The translations under genes were made by a program, and so were the position numbers. A stretch of DNA of 64,000 bases from Bacteroidales bacterium (lineage in GTDB: Bacteria > Bacteroidota > Bacteroidia > Bacteroidales > UBA932), in assembly GCA_017428945.1 (NCBI GenBank), contig JAFRPW010000036.1:186001-250000 (forward strand), written 5' to 3'. Of the stretch, positions 24,773 through 33,808 are shown in pieces (position 1 is the first letter of the stretch; each line of letters opens with the position of its first letter). Under the pieces are notes generated by a model. It was not told the DNA's origin. It made no database searches and was given only the letters and a program-made list of their open reading frames with translations.

Positions 24773-25585
24773 TCAGTAAAGCACCTTGGAAAGGAACAGG
24801 GCGTGACCGGGGACGGACTCGCCGGCGTCGCCGCGGGTGCCGGTGGCAATAAGGTCCGCTATCCACTCCGGTTTCTGCTTACCACGCCCCACTTCTACAA
24901 GCGACCCCACTATTGCACGTACCATATTCCTCAGGAACCTGTCCGCCGATACTCTGAAATACCAGTAATTCTCTGCTTTGGTAAGATTCCCGGTCAAGCC
25001 GGGAATGACGGTTGGATCAGGATTCCCGGTCAAGCCGGGAATGACGGGAGTATACGGCTTCCAAAACGCTTCGTAGATGGTGCAGACGGAAGTTTTGACG
25101 TCGGTGCCGGTTTTTTCGAAGCAGGAGAAGTCGTGGGTGCCAAGGAGGTACTGGCAGGCGGAGTTCATGGCGTCGAAGTCCAGGACGGGATAGCCGCACT
25201 GCCAGGAATAATGACGCACGAAAGGGTCTTTTTCCCTGTGGATGAAGTAGGTATATTCACGGCGGCGGGCGCCGAAGCGGGCGTGGAAATCATCGGCCGC
25301 CGGAAGCACCTGCAAAACGGCAATGGAACGGGGCAGGATGGCATTTAATTTGTAGCATAAATCTGCTTGCGTGAAGGGCAGTTCGCCTTCAATGTCAAAG
25401 TGGGCAATATACCCGTAAGCATTGACAGCGGTGTCCGTCCTGCCGGCTCCGGTAACGCTTACCGGGCGGTTCAGAAGACGGGAAAGCGCGCCCTCCAGGC
25501 ACTGCTGGACAGAGGGGGCCGACGGCTGGATTTGCCAGCCGCAGAACTCCGCTCCGTCGTAGGAAAGACAAATTGAATAACGCAT
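24773..25585 (-). CDS. truA: tRNA pseudouridine synthase A
   Basis: TruA makes pseudouridine at positions 38-40 of tRNAs. I chose the ATG at 25585 (MRYSICLSYDGAEFCGWQIQ), which lies 3 bases after a -7 element. The catalytic Asp is in GAGRTDTAVNAYGY, and the other family blocks are FHARFGARRREYTYFI and DRFLRNMVRAIVG. Just before the last block the protein carries a 20-residue insertion with two copies of VIPGLTGN, encoded by two tandem palindromes. The insertion lies in a loop and the frame is kept. Confidence 0.94.
   Translation of the reverse strand: MRYSICLSYDGAEFCGWQIQPSAPSVQQCLEGALSRLLNRPVSVTGAGRTDTAVNAYGYIAHFDIEGELPFTQADLCYKLNAILPRSIAVLQVLPAADDFHARFGARRREYTYFIHREKDPFVRHYSWQCGYPVLDFDAMNSACQYLLGTHDFSCFEKTGTDVKTSVCTIYEAFWKPYTPVIPGLTGNPDPTVIPGLTGNLTKAENYWYFRVSADRFLRNMVRAIVGSLVEVGRGKQKPEWIADLIATGTRGDAGESVPGHALFLSKVLY
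24985..25009 (-). repeat. Intragenic palindrome copy 1 in truA
   Basis: On the minus strand: GTCATTCCCGG-ctt-GA-CCGGGAATC, a perfect palindrome of 25 bases around a 5-base centre. It is identical to copy 2, with start points 36 bases apart in the same orientation. It encodes VIPGLTGN. Confidence 0.85.
25021..25045 (-). repeat. Intragenic palindrome copy 2 in truA
   Basis: Identical to the copy at 24985-25009 and in the same orientation. It also encodes VIPGLTGN in the same reading frame, so the 36-base spacing preserves the frame. Confidence 0.85.
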
Positions 25586-25588
25586 ATA

Positions 25589-25596
25589 CAAAGGTA
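25589..25596 (-). promoter_or_regulatory. -7 promoter element of truA
   Basis: On the minus strand TACCTTTG ends 3 bases before the truA ATG. The moxR start at 25606 lies 10 bases away on the other strand, so the two divergent promoters must overlap. Confidence 0.6.
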
Positions 25597-25605
25597 ACAA
25601 TTTAT

Positions 25606-26598
25606 ATGGAATCCGTTAACATTCGTGAATTAAACGAAAAGATCCAGAAAGAAAGCGAGTTCGTGGACATGCTCACCCTGGAGATGGGCAAAGTGATCAT
25701 CGGCCAGAAACACCTTGTGGACAACCTTCTGATTGGCCTTCTGTCCGGAGGCCACATACTCCTGGAAGGCGTACCTGGCCTTGCAAAGACCCTGGCCATC
25801 AATACCCTTTCCCAGGCCGTGGACGCCAAGTTCAACCGCATCCAGTTCACCCCGGACCTCCTGCCGGCGGACGTCATCGGCACCCTCATCTATTCCCAGA
25901 AGAAGGAAAGCTTCGAGGTCCACAAGGGCCCCGTCTTCGCCAACTTCGTCCTGGCCGATGAAATAAACCGAAGCCCCGCAAAGGTACAGAGCGCCCTTCT
26001 TGAGGCCATGCAGGAGCACCAGGTAACCATCGGCGAGCAGACCTTCCACCTGCCGGAGCCATTCCTTGTGATGGCAACGCAGAACCCCATCGAGCAGGAA
26101 GGCACCTATCCCCTGCCGGAAGCCCAGGTAGACCGTTTCATGCTCAAGGTCGTGGTCTCCTACCCTGCCAAGGAAGAAGAGCGCCTCATCATCCGCATGA
26201 ACAACGCCGGAGAGTTCCCCAAGGCCAATGCCGTGGTTAAGCCGGAAGACATCCTCCGCGCCCGCGAGGTGGTCCGCGAAGTGTACATGGACGAGAAGAT
26301 TGAACGCTACATAGTAGACATCGTGAACGCCACCCGTACTCCCGGCGAATACGGCCTCAAGGACCTCCAGGGCCTCATTTCCTACGGCGGTTCCCCCCGT
26401 GCCAGCATATCCCTTGCAATGGCTTCCAAGGCCTACGCCTTCATCAAGAGGCGCGGCTATGTGATTCCGGAAGACGTGCGTGCCGTGTGCAACGAGGTCC
26501 TTCGTCACAGAATTGGCCTCACCTATGAGGCAGAGGCGGAGAACGTTACTCCGGAGCAGATCATAGAGAAGGTCATCAACGCTGTTATTGTTCCTTAA
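25606..26598 (+). CDS. MoxR-family AAA+ ATPase
   Basis: The start is the ATG at 25606 (MESVNIRELNEKIQKES). An upstream in-frame codon at 25573 would lie in the truA start region. The 330-residue protein shows Walker A as LLEGVPGLAKTL, Walker B as FVLADEINRSPAK, sensor 1 as ATQNPIEQEGTYPLPEAQVDRF and the C-terminal lid. MoxR ATPases act as chaperones that insert cofactors or mature VWA-domain complexes. It leads the operon moxR-DUF58-bat genes, so the Bat VWA proteins are the likely clients. Confidence 0.95.
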   Translation: MESVNIRELNEKIQKESEFVDMLTLEMGKVIIGQKHLVDNLLIGLLSGGHILLEGVPGLAKTLAINTLSQAVDAKFNRIQFTPDLLPADVIGTLIYSQKKESFEVHKGPVFANFVLADEINRSPAKVQSALLEAMQEHQVTIGEQTFHLPEPFLVMATQNPIEQEGTYPLPEAQVDRFMLKVVVSYPAKEEERLIIRMNNAGEFPKANAVVKPEDILRAREVVREVYMDEKIERYIVDIVNATRTPGEYGLKDLQGLISYGGSPRASISLAMASKAYAFIKRRGYVIPEDVRAVCNEVLRHRIGLTYEAEAENVTPEQIIEKVINAVIVP

Positions 26599-27479
26599 TG
26601 ACACCTGAGGAATTAATAAAGAAGGTCCGCAAGATAGAGATCAAGACCAAGGCGCTTTCACACCAGATCTTTGCGGGAGAGTACCATTCTGCGTTCAAAG
26701 GGCGCGGAATGGCCTTCAGCGAAGTGCGTGAGTATCAGTACGGGGACGACGTCCGCTCCATGGACTGGAACGTCACCGCGCGCATGAACGCCCCTTACGT
26801 GAAGGTGTTCGAGGAAGAGCGCGAGCTCACCGTAGTCCTCATGGTGGACATATCCCGGAGCGGCCTTTTCGGAACCATCGGCAAGACAAAGAGGGAGCAG
26901 ATTGCGGAGATTGCCGCAACCCTCGCCTTCAGCGCCATCCTCAACAACGACAAGGTTGGCTGCGTCCTGTTCTCCGACAAGGTGGAGAAGTTCATTCCGC
27001 CGGCAAAGGGACGCACCCATTTCCTTCATATAATCAGGGAAATACTTGAGTATGAGCCCCAGAGCGACGGCACGGACATAGCCGGAGCCCTCCGCTTCCT
27101 TGCCGGTGCCATAAAGAAAAAGTGCACCGCCTTTGTCCTCAGCGACATGCTGGACGTGAATGCCGATGCCTCCCCCCGCTACGAGGACGCCCTCAAGGTG
27201 GCCGCCGGACGGCACGACATCTCCGTGATCCGCGTCACGGACCCCAGGGAAAAGACCATCCCGGACATGGGCCTTGTGCACGTAAAGGACGCAGAGACCG
27301 GCGCCGCCCGCTGGATAAACACCGGCTCCAGGAAGATGCGCAGCGCCTACAGTCAGTGGTTCCAGACAGCCACGGACAGTGCCGACCGCCTCTTCCTCCG
27401 CTACAGGGTAGACCACGTGGACATTGGCACTGCCGATGACTATGTCCGTCCCCTCATGACTTTATTCCACAGAAGATGA
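26598..27479 (+). CDS. DUF58 domain protein of the Bat operon
   Basis: The 293-residue protein begins at an ATG overlapping the moxR stop (TAATG). The DUF58 core is clear: FKGRGMAFSEVREYQYGDDVRSMDWNVTAR (read here as two blocks, FSEVREYQYGDDVR and SMDWNVTAR) followed by the VWA-like strand VVLMVDISRSGLFG with a DxSxS-type metal site. It has no membrane segment, so it should be cytoplasmic. It accompanies MoxR in nearly all Bat operons. Confidence 0.92.
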   Translation: MTPEELIKKVRKIEIKTKALSHQIFAGEYHSAFKGRGMAFSEVREYQYGDDVRSMDWNVTARMNAPYVKVFEEERELTVVLMVDISRSGLFGTIGKTKREQIAEIAATLAFSAILNNDKVGCVLFSDKVEKFIPPAKGRTHFLHIIREILEYEPQSDGTDIAGALRFLAGAIKKKCTAFVLSDMLDVNADASPRYEDALKVAAGRHDISVIRVTDPREKTIPDMGLVHVKDAETGAARWINTGSRKMRSAYSQWFQTATDSADRLFLRYRVDHVDIGTADDYVRPLMTLFHRR

Positions 27480-28504
27480 GACCCTTGTTCATAATACCCG
27501 CCATAGCAGCATGCCTTCTGGCCATAAGCCCGGAGGCCGGGGCCCAGTCCGGCCGCCGCATAGAGGCGGGGCCGTCGTACCTTGAACCGCTCCAGATAAG
27601 GGACTCCGTCCTTGTATGGGACCAGTTCCATTACGGCATGGTTATCAAGGACGTGCAGGAGGGCACCCCCATAGCACTTCCGGAATTCGACCGAGAAGAA
27701 TCGGCAAAACGGCAGCTGCATATCCTGGACGGCTGGCAGCTGGACTCCGTGAAGGTGAGCCCCCGCAAGGACACCCTTGCAAGGTACGACATAAGCGCCT
27801 ACATTACCGTAGCGCCCGCCGTTCCGGGGCAGTACGAGCTCTTCCCCCTCACATGCCTGGTGGGGGCCGATACCCTTGTCTACATCCATCAGATGCTGGA
27901 CGTCAAAGAGCCTTCCATAGACCTGGAGACCTTCCAGCCCAACGACATCAAGCCGCAGGTCAAGTTCCCCGTAACCTTTGCAGAGGCCATCCCGTGGATC
28001 ATGATTGGCCTGTTTGCACTGGCCATTTTCACGCTCATTGCCGCAATCTATTCCACGATAGAGAGGAAGCAGAAAGAAAAGCCGGCGGAACCCGCACATA
28101 TTACCGCCCTCCGAAAGTTGGACAAGTTCCGCGGGGAAAAGTTCTGGAAACCGGAGCATCAGAAAGCCTTCTACTCCGGCGTTACTGACGCCCTCCGCGA
28201 GTACATCGCTGCCCGCTTCGGCGTGGGAGCCATGGAGATGACTACGGCAGAGATTTTCCAGGCCCTGAAGGGCAGCCAGGACATCCCGGAAGACCTTTAC
28301 GCAGAGATGAAAGACCTCTTTGAGAGGGCCGATTTTGTGAAATTCGCCAAGTACACCGCCCCGGACGAGGACAACAAACGCGTACTGCCTGAAGCCGTAC
28401 GCTTTGTGTCCACAACTTACCAGGCAGAGATTGCCGATCAGGTCGGCAATGACGGCAATGTCATGCCCGGCCCCGACCGGGCATCTGAAAAACAGGAGAA
28501 GTAG
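27476..28504 (+). CDS. Bat-operon membrane protein
   Basis: The gene overlaps the DUF58 gene by four bases (ATGA). It encodes 342 residues: a signal peptide (MRPLFIIPAIAACLLAISPE), a periplasmic beta-rich domain of about 150 residues, one membrane segment (IPWIMIGLFALAIFTLIAAI), and a cytoplasmic helical domain (KAFYSGVTDALREYIAARFG). This order matches the BatD-like/DUF4381-type protein usually found between DUF58 and the VWA genes. The last 25 residues are encoded by two opposed copies of the intragenic palindrome. Function is unknown beyond the operon link. Confidence 0.8.
   Translation: MRPLFIIPAIAACLLAISPEAGAQSGRRIEAGPSYLEPLQIRDSVLVWDQFHYGMVIKDVQEGTPIALPEFDREESAKRQLHILDGWQLDSVKVSPRKDTLARYDISAYITVAPAVPGQYELFPLTCLVGADTLVYIHQMLDVKEPSIDLETFQPNDIKPQVKFPVTFAEAIPWIMIGLFALAIFTLIAAIYSTIERKQKEKPAEPAHITALRKLDKFRGEKFWKPEHQKAFYSGVTDALREYIAARFGVGAMEMTTAEIFQALKGSQDIPEDLYAEMKDLFERADFVKFAKYTAPDEDNKRVLPEAVRFVSTTYQAEIADQVGNDGNVMPGPDRASEKQEK
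28429..28453 (-). repeat. Intragenic palindrome copy 1 in the 27476-28504 gene
   Basis: On the minus strand: GTCATTGCCGA-cct-GA-TCGGCAATC. The stem is perfect although three stem positions differ from the truA copies, each with a matching change on the other arm. It faces copy 2, which begins 7 bases later. Confidence 0.75.
28460..28485 (+). repeat. Intragenic palindrome copy 2 in the 27476-28504 gene
   Basis: GTCATGCCCGG, six bases ending GA, then CCGGGCATC. The stem is perfect, with the variable pair as G/C. It encodes VMPGPDRAS, near the C-terminal end. Confidence 0.8.
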
Positions 28505-28507
28505 ACC

Positions 28508-29494
28508 ATGTATTTTGAATATCCATATCTTTTGTTCCTGCTCCTTGTCCCGGCACTTCTGGTTGCAAGGTACGTGTGGCTGGAGGTAAAGGAGAAAAGG
28601 CCCCACATGAGGGTTTCGAGCGCCAATGCGTGGGAGGCAGGAGGAAGGAGCGCGCTGGAAATTGTGCGCCATATCCCCTTCGTCCTCAGGACTGCCGCGC
28701 TGTGCCTTCTGGTGATTGCCATAGCACGGCCGCGGTCATCGTCACAGATGGAGAGAACGGACACGGAGGGCATAGACATTATCTTTGCCATGGACGTATC
28801 CACTTCCATGCTTGCCAGGGACTTTGATCCGGACCGCCTCTCCGCCGCCAAGGATATTGCAATAGAGTTCATAGCCCAGAGGCCAAGCGACCGCATGGGG
28901 ATAGTGGTCTTTGCCGGGGAAAGCTACACCCAATGCCCCCTCACCACGGACCGGGCCACCCTCATCAACCTCATGAAAGAGGTCCAGACAGACCTCATCG
29001 AGGACGGTACGGCCATAGGAAACGGCCTTGCCACTGCTGTGGCCAGGATGAAGGATTCGGACGCCAAGTCAAGGGTTATAATCCTTCTCACCGACGGTGT
29101 GAACAACATGGGCGAGATAGACCCCGAGATGGCCACGGAGATTGCCAAGACGTACGGCATCCGCGTCTATACCATCGGCGTGGGAGCAAACGGAGAGGCC
29201 CCCTACCCGGTGCAGACGCCCTGGGGCATAGAGCTCCGCCGCGTCCCGGTAGAGATTGACGAGGCCCTGCTTAAGACCATAGCCGACGGTACAGGAGGCC
29301 GATACTTCCGCGCCACGGACAACACCAAGCTCTCCGAGATCTATGCAGAGATAGGCCGCATGGAGAAGACCCGCACCAGCGTGGACTCCTTCCCCGTGTA
29401 CAAGGACCTCTACAAGGGTTACGCCATCGCCGCCCTGGTATGCCTTCTTCTGGAACTTCTGTTAACCGCCTTTTTGAGAAAGATGCCATGCTGA
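28508..29494 (+). CDS. batA: BatA, VWA-domain membrane protein
   Basis: The 328-residue protein has two N-terminal membrane segments (PYLLFLLLVPALLVARYVW and IPFVLRTAALCLLVIAIARP), a periplasmic VWA domain, and a C-terminal segment (YAIAALVCLLLELLLTAF). The MIDAS motif DVSTSMLARDF is intact, and the later Thr/Asp positions are in LLTDGVNN. BatA and BatB form a complex in Bacteroides and Leptospira-type Bat systems, linked to oxygen or stress tolerance. The name is given by order and architecture. Its stop overlaps batB by 7 bases. Confidence 0.9.
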   Translation: MYFEYPYLLFLLLVPALLVARYVWLEVKEKRPHMRVSSANAWEAGGRSALEIVRHIPFVLRTAALCLLVIAIARPRSSSQMERTDTEGIDIIFAMDVSTSMLARDFDPDRLSAAKDIAIEFIAQRPSDRMGIVVFAGESYTQCPLTTDRATLINLMKEVQTDLIEDGTAIGNGLATAVARMKDSDAKSRVIILLTDGVNNMGEIDPEMATEIAKTYGIRVYTIGVGANGEAPYPVQTPWGIELRRVPVEIDEALLKTIADGTGGRYFRATDNTKLSEIYAEIGRMEKTRTSVDSFPVYKDLYKGYAIAALVCLLLELLLTAFLRKMPC

Positions 29495-30492
29495 TATTCG
29501 GAGACTGGAAATACCTGTACCTGCTGCTTCTGATTCCCGTATTCCTCATTGGATACGGAGTCCTCCGCCGCATCAGGGCGGCCAGGGTGAAAAGGTTCGG
29601 AGACCCCGCCCTGGTAGAGCAGCTCATGCCCTCCCGCTCCCGTTCCAAGGGATGGGTGCGCATGGCCATCTTCTGCCTGGCATTCGGCCTGTTTGCCATA
29701 GGTCTTGCCCGTCCCCGTACCGGCGCCCGCCTGGCGGAAAGGAAAACCCGCGGAGCAGAGATAATCGTGGCCCTGGACGTATCCAACTCCATGCTGGCAA
29801 GGGATTACTCCCCCAACCGCCTGGAAAGGGCCAAACTCTCCATATCCCGCCTTACGGACAAGCTCCAGGAAGACCGCATAGGCCTCGTGATCTTTGCCGG
29901 AACTTCATTCGTGCAGCTTCCCGTAACCACGGATTACGTTAGCGCCAAGATGTTCCTCAGCTCCATAGACACCGGCTCAATCCCCGTCCAGGGAACCGCC
30001 ATCGGCGATGCCATACGCCTGAGTATCAAGAGTTTCAGCGCCCAGAGCGAAAAGAGCCGCGTGATAATTGTCATCTCCGACGGAGAAAACCATGAGGACG
30101 ATGCCGTAGCTGCCGCCAAGGACGCCGCGGAGATGGGAATCAAGGTATACACCATAGGCGTTGGTTCCCCGGAAGGCCAGCCCATCCACATAGACGGGGA
30201 ACTCATGAAAGACCGCGACGGAAACATCGTGGTAACCAGGCTGGACGAGCAGACGCTCCGCGACATCGCCCGTGCCGGAGGCGGCGCATACATCCACGCC
30301 GGAGGGGAGGAATTCGGCCTCAACCCCATCATCCAGGACATCCGCCGCATGGAAGACGAGGAGTTCGGAAGCGTAGTGTTCGAGGAATACGACGAGCAGT
30401 ACATGTACTTCTTCGGAGCCGCTTTCCTGCTGCTGGTGATTGAAATGCTCATAGGCGAGAGAAAACCCCGCCGCAAACTGTTCCAGGTATGA
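29488..30492 (+). CDS. batB: BatB, VWA-domain membrane protein
   Basis: I chose the ATG at 29488 (MLIFGDWKYLYLLLLIPVFL), which overlaps the batA stop, over the in-frame codon at 29440 that lies inside batA. The 334-residue protein has the same plan as BatA: two membrane segments, then a VWA domain with the MIDAS motif ALDVSNSMLARDY and VIISDGENHEDD, then a final membrane helix (YFFGAAFLLLVIEMLIG). It overlaps batC by four bases. Confidence 0.9.
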   Translation: MLIFGDWKYLYLLLLIPVFLIGYGVLRRIRAARVKRFGDPALVEQLMPSRSRSKGWVRMAIFCLAFGLFAIGLARPRTGARLAERKTRGAEIIVALDVSNSMLARDYSPNRLERAKLSISRLTDKLQEDRIGLVIFAGTSFVQLPVTTDYVSAKMFLSSIDTGSIPVQGTAIGDAIRLSIKSFSAQSEKSRVIIVISDGENHEDDAVAAAKDAAEMGIKVYTIGVGSPEGQPIHIDGELMKDRDGNIVVTRLDEQTLRDIARAGGGAYIHAGGEEFGLNPIIQDIRRMEDEEFGSVVFEEYDEQYMYFFGAAFLLLVIEMLIGERKPRRKLFQV

Positions 30493-31166
30493 AAAAGGTT
30501 TTGACAGTCATATTGCTTTCACTCTGCTGCACCGTTTGCCTGGCCCAGCGGGGAGACCTCCGCAAGGGTAACCGCCACTTTGCCAAAGGCGAGTACCAGG
30601 AGGCCGATATCAGCTACCGCAAGGGCCTTCTGAAAGACAGTTCGGACGTGGCCGCAAAATACAACCTTGCCAACACCCTGTACCGCGAGGGCAATTACGA
30701 CGAGGCAAAAAAACTCCTCACCTACGACTACCAGGCCATCAAGGACAACCCCCACGCCGCGGACATCTACTTCAACCTTGGCAACACAGCCATTTCCCAG
30801 GAAGACTGGAACGCCGCAGTGGAGGCCTACTCCAAATGCCTCATGATTAACCCTGACGACATCCAGGCAAAGGAAAACTATACCTACGCCCGCTATCACC
30901 TCCAGAACCAGGACCAGAATCAGGACGGAGACGGAGAGAACAACCAGGACCAGAATAACGACCAGCAGAATCAGGACCAGCAGGATCAGAACAAAGATCA
31001 AAAGGACCAGAACCAGCAGCAACAGCAGCAGCCGGCAGAACTGTCTCCCCAGCAGGCCCAGCAGCTTCTGCAGGCCATACAGGAAAAGGAGCGCGAGACC
31101 CAGGAGAAGGTAGACAAGGAGAAGGCGGCGGTCCTGCAGTCCAGACAGAAGGAAAAGAATTGGTAA
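30489..31166 (+). CDS. batC: BatC, TPR protein with a Gln/Asp-rich tail
   Basis: The 225-residue protein has a signal peptide (MKKVLTVILLSLCCTVCLAQ) and about three TPR units (residues 25-135, for example AAKYNLANTLYREGNYDEAK and ADIYFNLGNTAISQEDWNAA). A low-complexity stretch of Gln, Asp and Asn repeats follows (about 140-185), then a charged helix. BatC is a periplasmic partner of BatA and BatB. The repeats in the tail are built of CAG/GAC/AAT codons and are likely to vary in length between strains. Confidence 0.88.
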   Translation: MKKVLTVILLSLCCTVCLAQRGDLRKGNRHFAKGEYQEADISYRKGLLKDSSDVAAKYNLANTLYREGNYDEAKKLLTYDYQAIKDNPHAADIYFNLGNTAISQEDWNAAVEAYSKCLMINPDDIQAKENYTYARYHLQNQDQNQDGDGENNQDQNNDQQNQDQQDQNKDQKDQNQQQQQQPAELSPQQAQQLLQAIQEKERETQEKVDKEKAAVLQSRQKEKNW

Positions 31167-31167
31167 G

Positions 31168-33771
31168 ATGAAAAGAGCACTTGGCATACTTTGCGCCCTC
31201 CTCTTTGCCACCATGGCATGGGCACAGTCCACAATACGTGTAGAGGTCCACAATATAGTGGAACTCTCGGAACGCTTCAACGTTGTGTTCGTCATTGAGG
31301 GAGAGAACACGCCCTCGGACTTCTCCTGGACCCCGGGGGACGATTTCACCCTTGTCTGGGGCCCGCAGAAAGGCTCTTCCACCAGCATCCAGATTACCAA
31401 CGGAAAAACCGTCCGGACATCCCAGGTATCGTACACCTATATCCTTCAGGCCAAGCACACAGGATCCTTCAGCATAGCGCCGGCATCGGCCAAAGTCAAA
31501 GGCAGGGAAATATACTCCAATGCCGTCACGGTAAAGGTTGTTGACAACGGGTCCAAGGGCGCCCAGGCCCAGCAGGGCAGCGGCCAGGGCCAGAGTCAGC
31601 AGCAGAGCACACAGGGCACGTCCGCAGCCGAATCGGACATCTTCATGCGCCTTACCCTCTCCCGCAGCAGCGTTGTTGTTGGAGAGCCCGTCACCGCCAC
31701 TCTCAAGATTTACCACAGGGCCAACCTGGTGGGCTTCGAGAACGCCAAATTCCCCGCCTTCAAAGGCTTCTGGAGCCAGGAGGTGGAAGCCCCCACAAAT
31801 GTAGATTTCAAGAGGGAGGAAGTCAATGGTACTGTGTATAACGCCGCGCTTTTGAGGCGCTGGGTGATAATTCCCCAGAAGCCAGGGGACGTAAGCATAG
31901 ACCCCGCGGAAATTGTCTGCCTTGTGAACGTACAGCGCAGGCGCTCCGGCGGCTCCATCTTTGACGATTTCTTCGGCTCGGACTACGCCACCGTGCGCCA
32001 GAGGGTGTATACATCTTCCCCCACCCTTCATGTAGCAGCCCTTCCGGAAGGCGCTCCGGCATCGTTCGGAGGCGGCGTAGGAGAGTTCTCCATCAAGGCC
32101 AAAGTAAGCAAGGACACGCTTAAGACACACGACGCCGCGTCGCTTGTGGTCACCCTCACCGGAAAGGGCAACATAGCCCTCCTGGAAGCCCCCAAGGTCA
32201 GTTTCCCTCCGGATTTCGAGGCCTATGACGTCAAGAGCACCACTTCCGGCGGGGCTACCCAGGGCACCAAGACCTTCGAGTATCCGTTCATCCCCAGGAG
32301 CCACGGAGACTTTACCATCGCCCCCGTACAGTTCTCCTACTACGATGTAAAAACACGGAAATACGTTACCGCCAGGACAGACTCCCTGCACCTTTCAGTA
32401 CAGAGGGCACCGGGCTCGGCAGCTGCGGTCACAGACCCCGGGACCACCCTTACCGTAGACCGCAAGGGAGTGAAAAACCTTGGAGAGGACATCCGCTTCA
32501 TCAAGACAAAAACGGCCCTTGGGCAGCCTAAGAGCTTCTTCATAGGCTCCGTAGCATACGCCGTTATATTTGCACTTATGGTTCTGGCTGCCCTTGGCTT
32601 CTGGCTTGGCTTCCGCAAGGTTGCCGCCCGCCGCGCAGACGTTGCCGGCACCCGTAACCGTAAAGCTACAAAGCAGGCCCTGAGGCGCCTGTCACAGGCT
32701 AAGGAATTCCTGCAGAAAGACCTTTACACCGCCTTCTACGAAGAGCTTCACCGCTCCCTGCTTGGCTTTGTGGGGGACAAACTTGCCATGGACATGGCAG
32801 AGCAGAGCAAGGACAACATCTCCGGCGCCCTTACGTCAAAGGGCGTCCCGGAAGCCACGGCAAAGGACTTTGTCCAGCTTCTGGAGGAATGCGAGTACGC
32901 CCGCTACTCTCCCGACGCCGGCCACGACGCCATGAACGCCCATTATGAGAAGGCTGTGGCAACAATTACTGCAATAGACAATTCCATGAAAAAAGGACCA
33001 TCATACGGCAACACCGCGGTCATAGCCCTGTTCCTGCTGCTTTCGCCTCTGGCAATGAAAGCTCAGCAGTCGTACCCGGATTCCCTCTGGAATGCCGGTG
33101 TGGAAGCCTATACACAGGGTATTTTCCAGCAGGCTCTTGGAGACTGGGAAGATGTAAAGGAAGCGGGCGTCACGTCCACGGAACTCCTTTACAACCTTGG
33201 CAACGCATACTTCAAAAACGGAGAGATTGCCCCGGCAATCCTCTGGTGGGAAAGGGCCCTGAAGGAATCCCCGTCGGACAAGGATATCACCTACAACCTG
33301 GACTATGCCAGAAGCCTCACGCAGGACCGCATAGACGCCGTTCCGGAGTTCTTCCTGGAGACATGGGGCCGCAATGCCTGCCACAGCCTGCCGTCCAATG
33401 CCTGGGCGGTGCTGTCGCTGGTATTCCTGGCCGTTATGCTGGCCCTTGTACTGCTGTTCCTGCTTGGCTCCACGCCGGGGAAACGCCGCCTTGGCTTCTT
33501 CGGGGCCATAGTAGCCTTCCTGTGCACTTTTGTGACGTGGGATTTTGCCGGATGGCAGGACCGCGACCTCCGGAGCCAGGACTACGCCATCGTCATGAAA
33601 CCGGTATCGTCCGTGGGCAGCTCCCCGTCGGCAGATTCAGCAAAAGACCTGTTCATCCTCCACGAGGGCACCAAGGTAAGAATCCTTGACAACGTTTCCG
33701 GCTATTCCCAGATAGAGATTGCCGACGGCCGCCAGGGATGGATTGATTCGCGTGACATTGAGGTGATATAG
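31168..33771 (+). CDS. BatD-BatE fusion (BatD domain plus TPR-SH3 BatE)
   Basis: One frame of 867 residues covers what are usually two genes. Residues 1-605 are BatD: signal peptide (MKRALGILCALLFATMAWAQ), beta-rich domains, a membrane segment (SVAYAVIFALMVLAALGFWL, about 455-475) and a cytoplasmic helical part. At residue 607 a second signal-like sequence begins (MKKGPSYGNTAVIALFLLLS). It is followed by the BatE parts: TPR (LYNLGNAYFKNGEIAPAILW), two membrane helices and an SH3-like end (ILHEGTKVRILDNVSGYSQI). No stop separates the two. An internal start at 32986 could still produce a separate BatE. Confidence 0.88.
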   Translation: MKRALGILCALLFATMAWAQSTIRVEVHNIVELSERFNVVFVIEGENTPSDFSWTPGDDFTLVWGPQKGSSTSIQITNGKTVRTSQVSYTYILQAKHTGSFSIAPASAKVKGREIYSNAVTVKVVDNGSKGAQAQQGSGQGQSQQQSTQGTSAAESDIFMRLTLSRSSVVVGEPVTATLKIYHRANLVGFENAKFPAFKGFWSQEVEAPTNVDFKREEVNGTVYNAALLRRWVIIPQKPGDVSIDPAEIVCLVNVQRRRSGGSIFDDFFGSDYATVRQRVYTSSPTLHVAALPEGAPASFGGGVGEFSIKAKVSKDTLKTHDAASLVVTLTGKGNIALLEAPKVSFPPDFEAYDVKSTTSGGATQGTKTFEYPFIPRSHGDFTIAPVQFSYYDVKTRKYVTARTDSLHLSVQRAPGSAAAVTDPGTTLTVDRKGVKNLGEDIRFIKTKTALGQPKSFFIGSVAYAVIFALMVLAALGFWLGFRKVAARRADVAGTRNRKATKQALRRLSQAKEFLQKDLYTAFYEELHRSLLGFVGDKLAMDMAEQSKDNISGALTSKGVPEATAKDFVQLLEECEYARYSPDAGHDAMNAHYEKAVATITAIDNSMKKGPSYGNTAVIALFLLLSPLAMKAQQSYPDSLWNAGVEAYTQGIFQQALGDWEDVKEAGVTSTELLYNLGNAYFKNGEIAPAILWWERALKESPSDKDITYNLDYARSLTQDRIDAVPEFFLETWGRNACHSLPSNAWAVLSLVFLAVMLALVLLFLLGSTPGKRRLGFFGAIVAFLCTFVTWDFAGWQDRDLRSQDYAIVMKPVSSVGSSPSADSAKDLFILHEGTKVRILDNVSGYSQIEIADGRQGWIDSRDIEVI

Positions 33772-33777
33772 AATAGT

Positions 33778-33808
33778 TTTGTTTTAACCGGACAGATTAC
33801 TATATTTG
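33778..33808 (+). promoter_or_regulatory. Promoter of the TPR/HTH regulator
   Basis: TTTG at 33778-33781 and TATATTTG at 33801-33808 are 19 bases apart, a full match to the Bacteroidota consensus. The next long gene starts 314 bases downstream. Confidence 0.75.

Noticed and set aside
24985-25045. CRISPR-like reading of the tandem repeats in truA
   Set aside because: There are only two units with an 11-base gap, they lie in a coding frame, and no cas genes are in the window.
30847-32391. A 514-codon minus-strand ORF across batC and batD
   Set aside because: It mirrors the repetitive batC tail and batD codons, and its protein shows no domain or signal.
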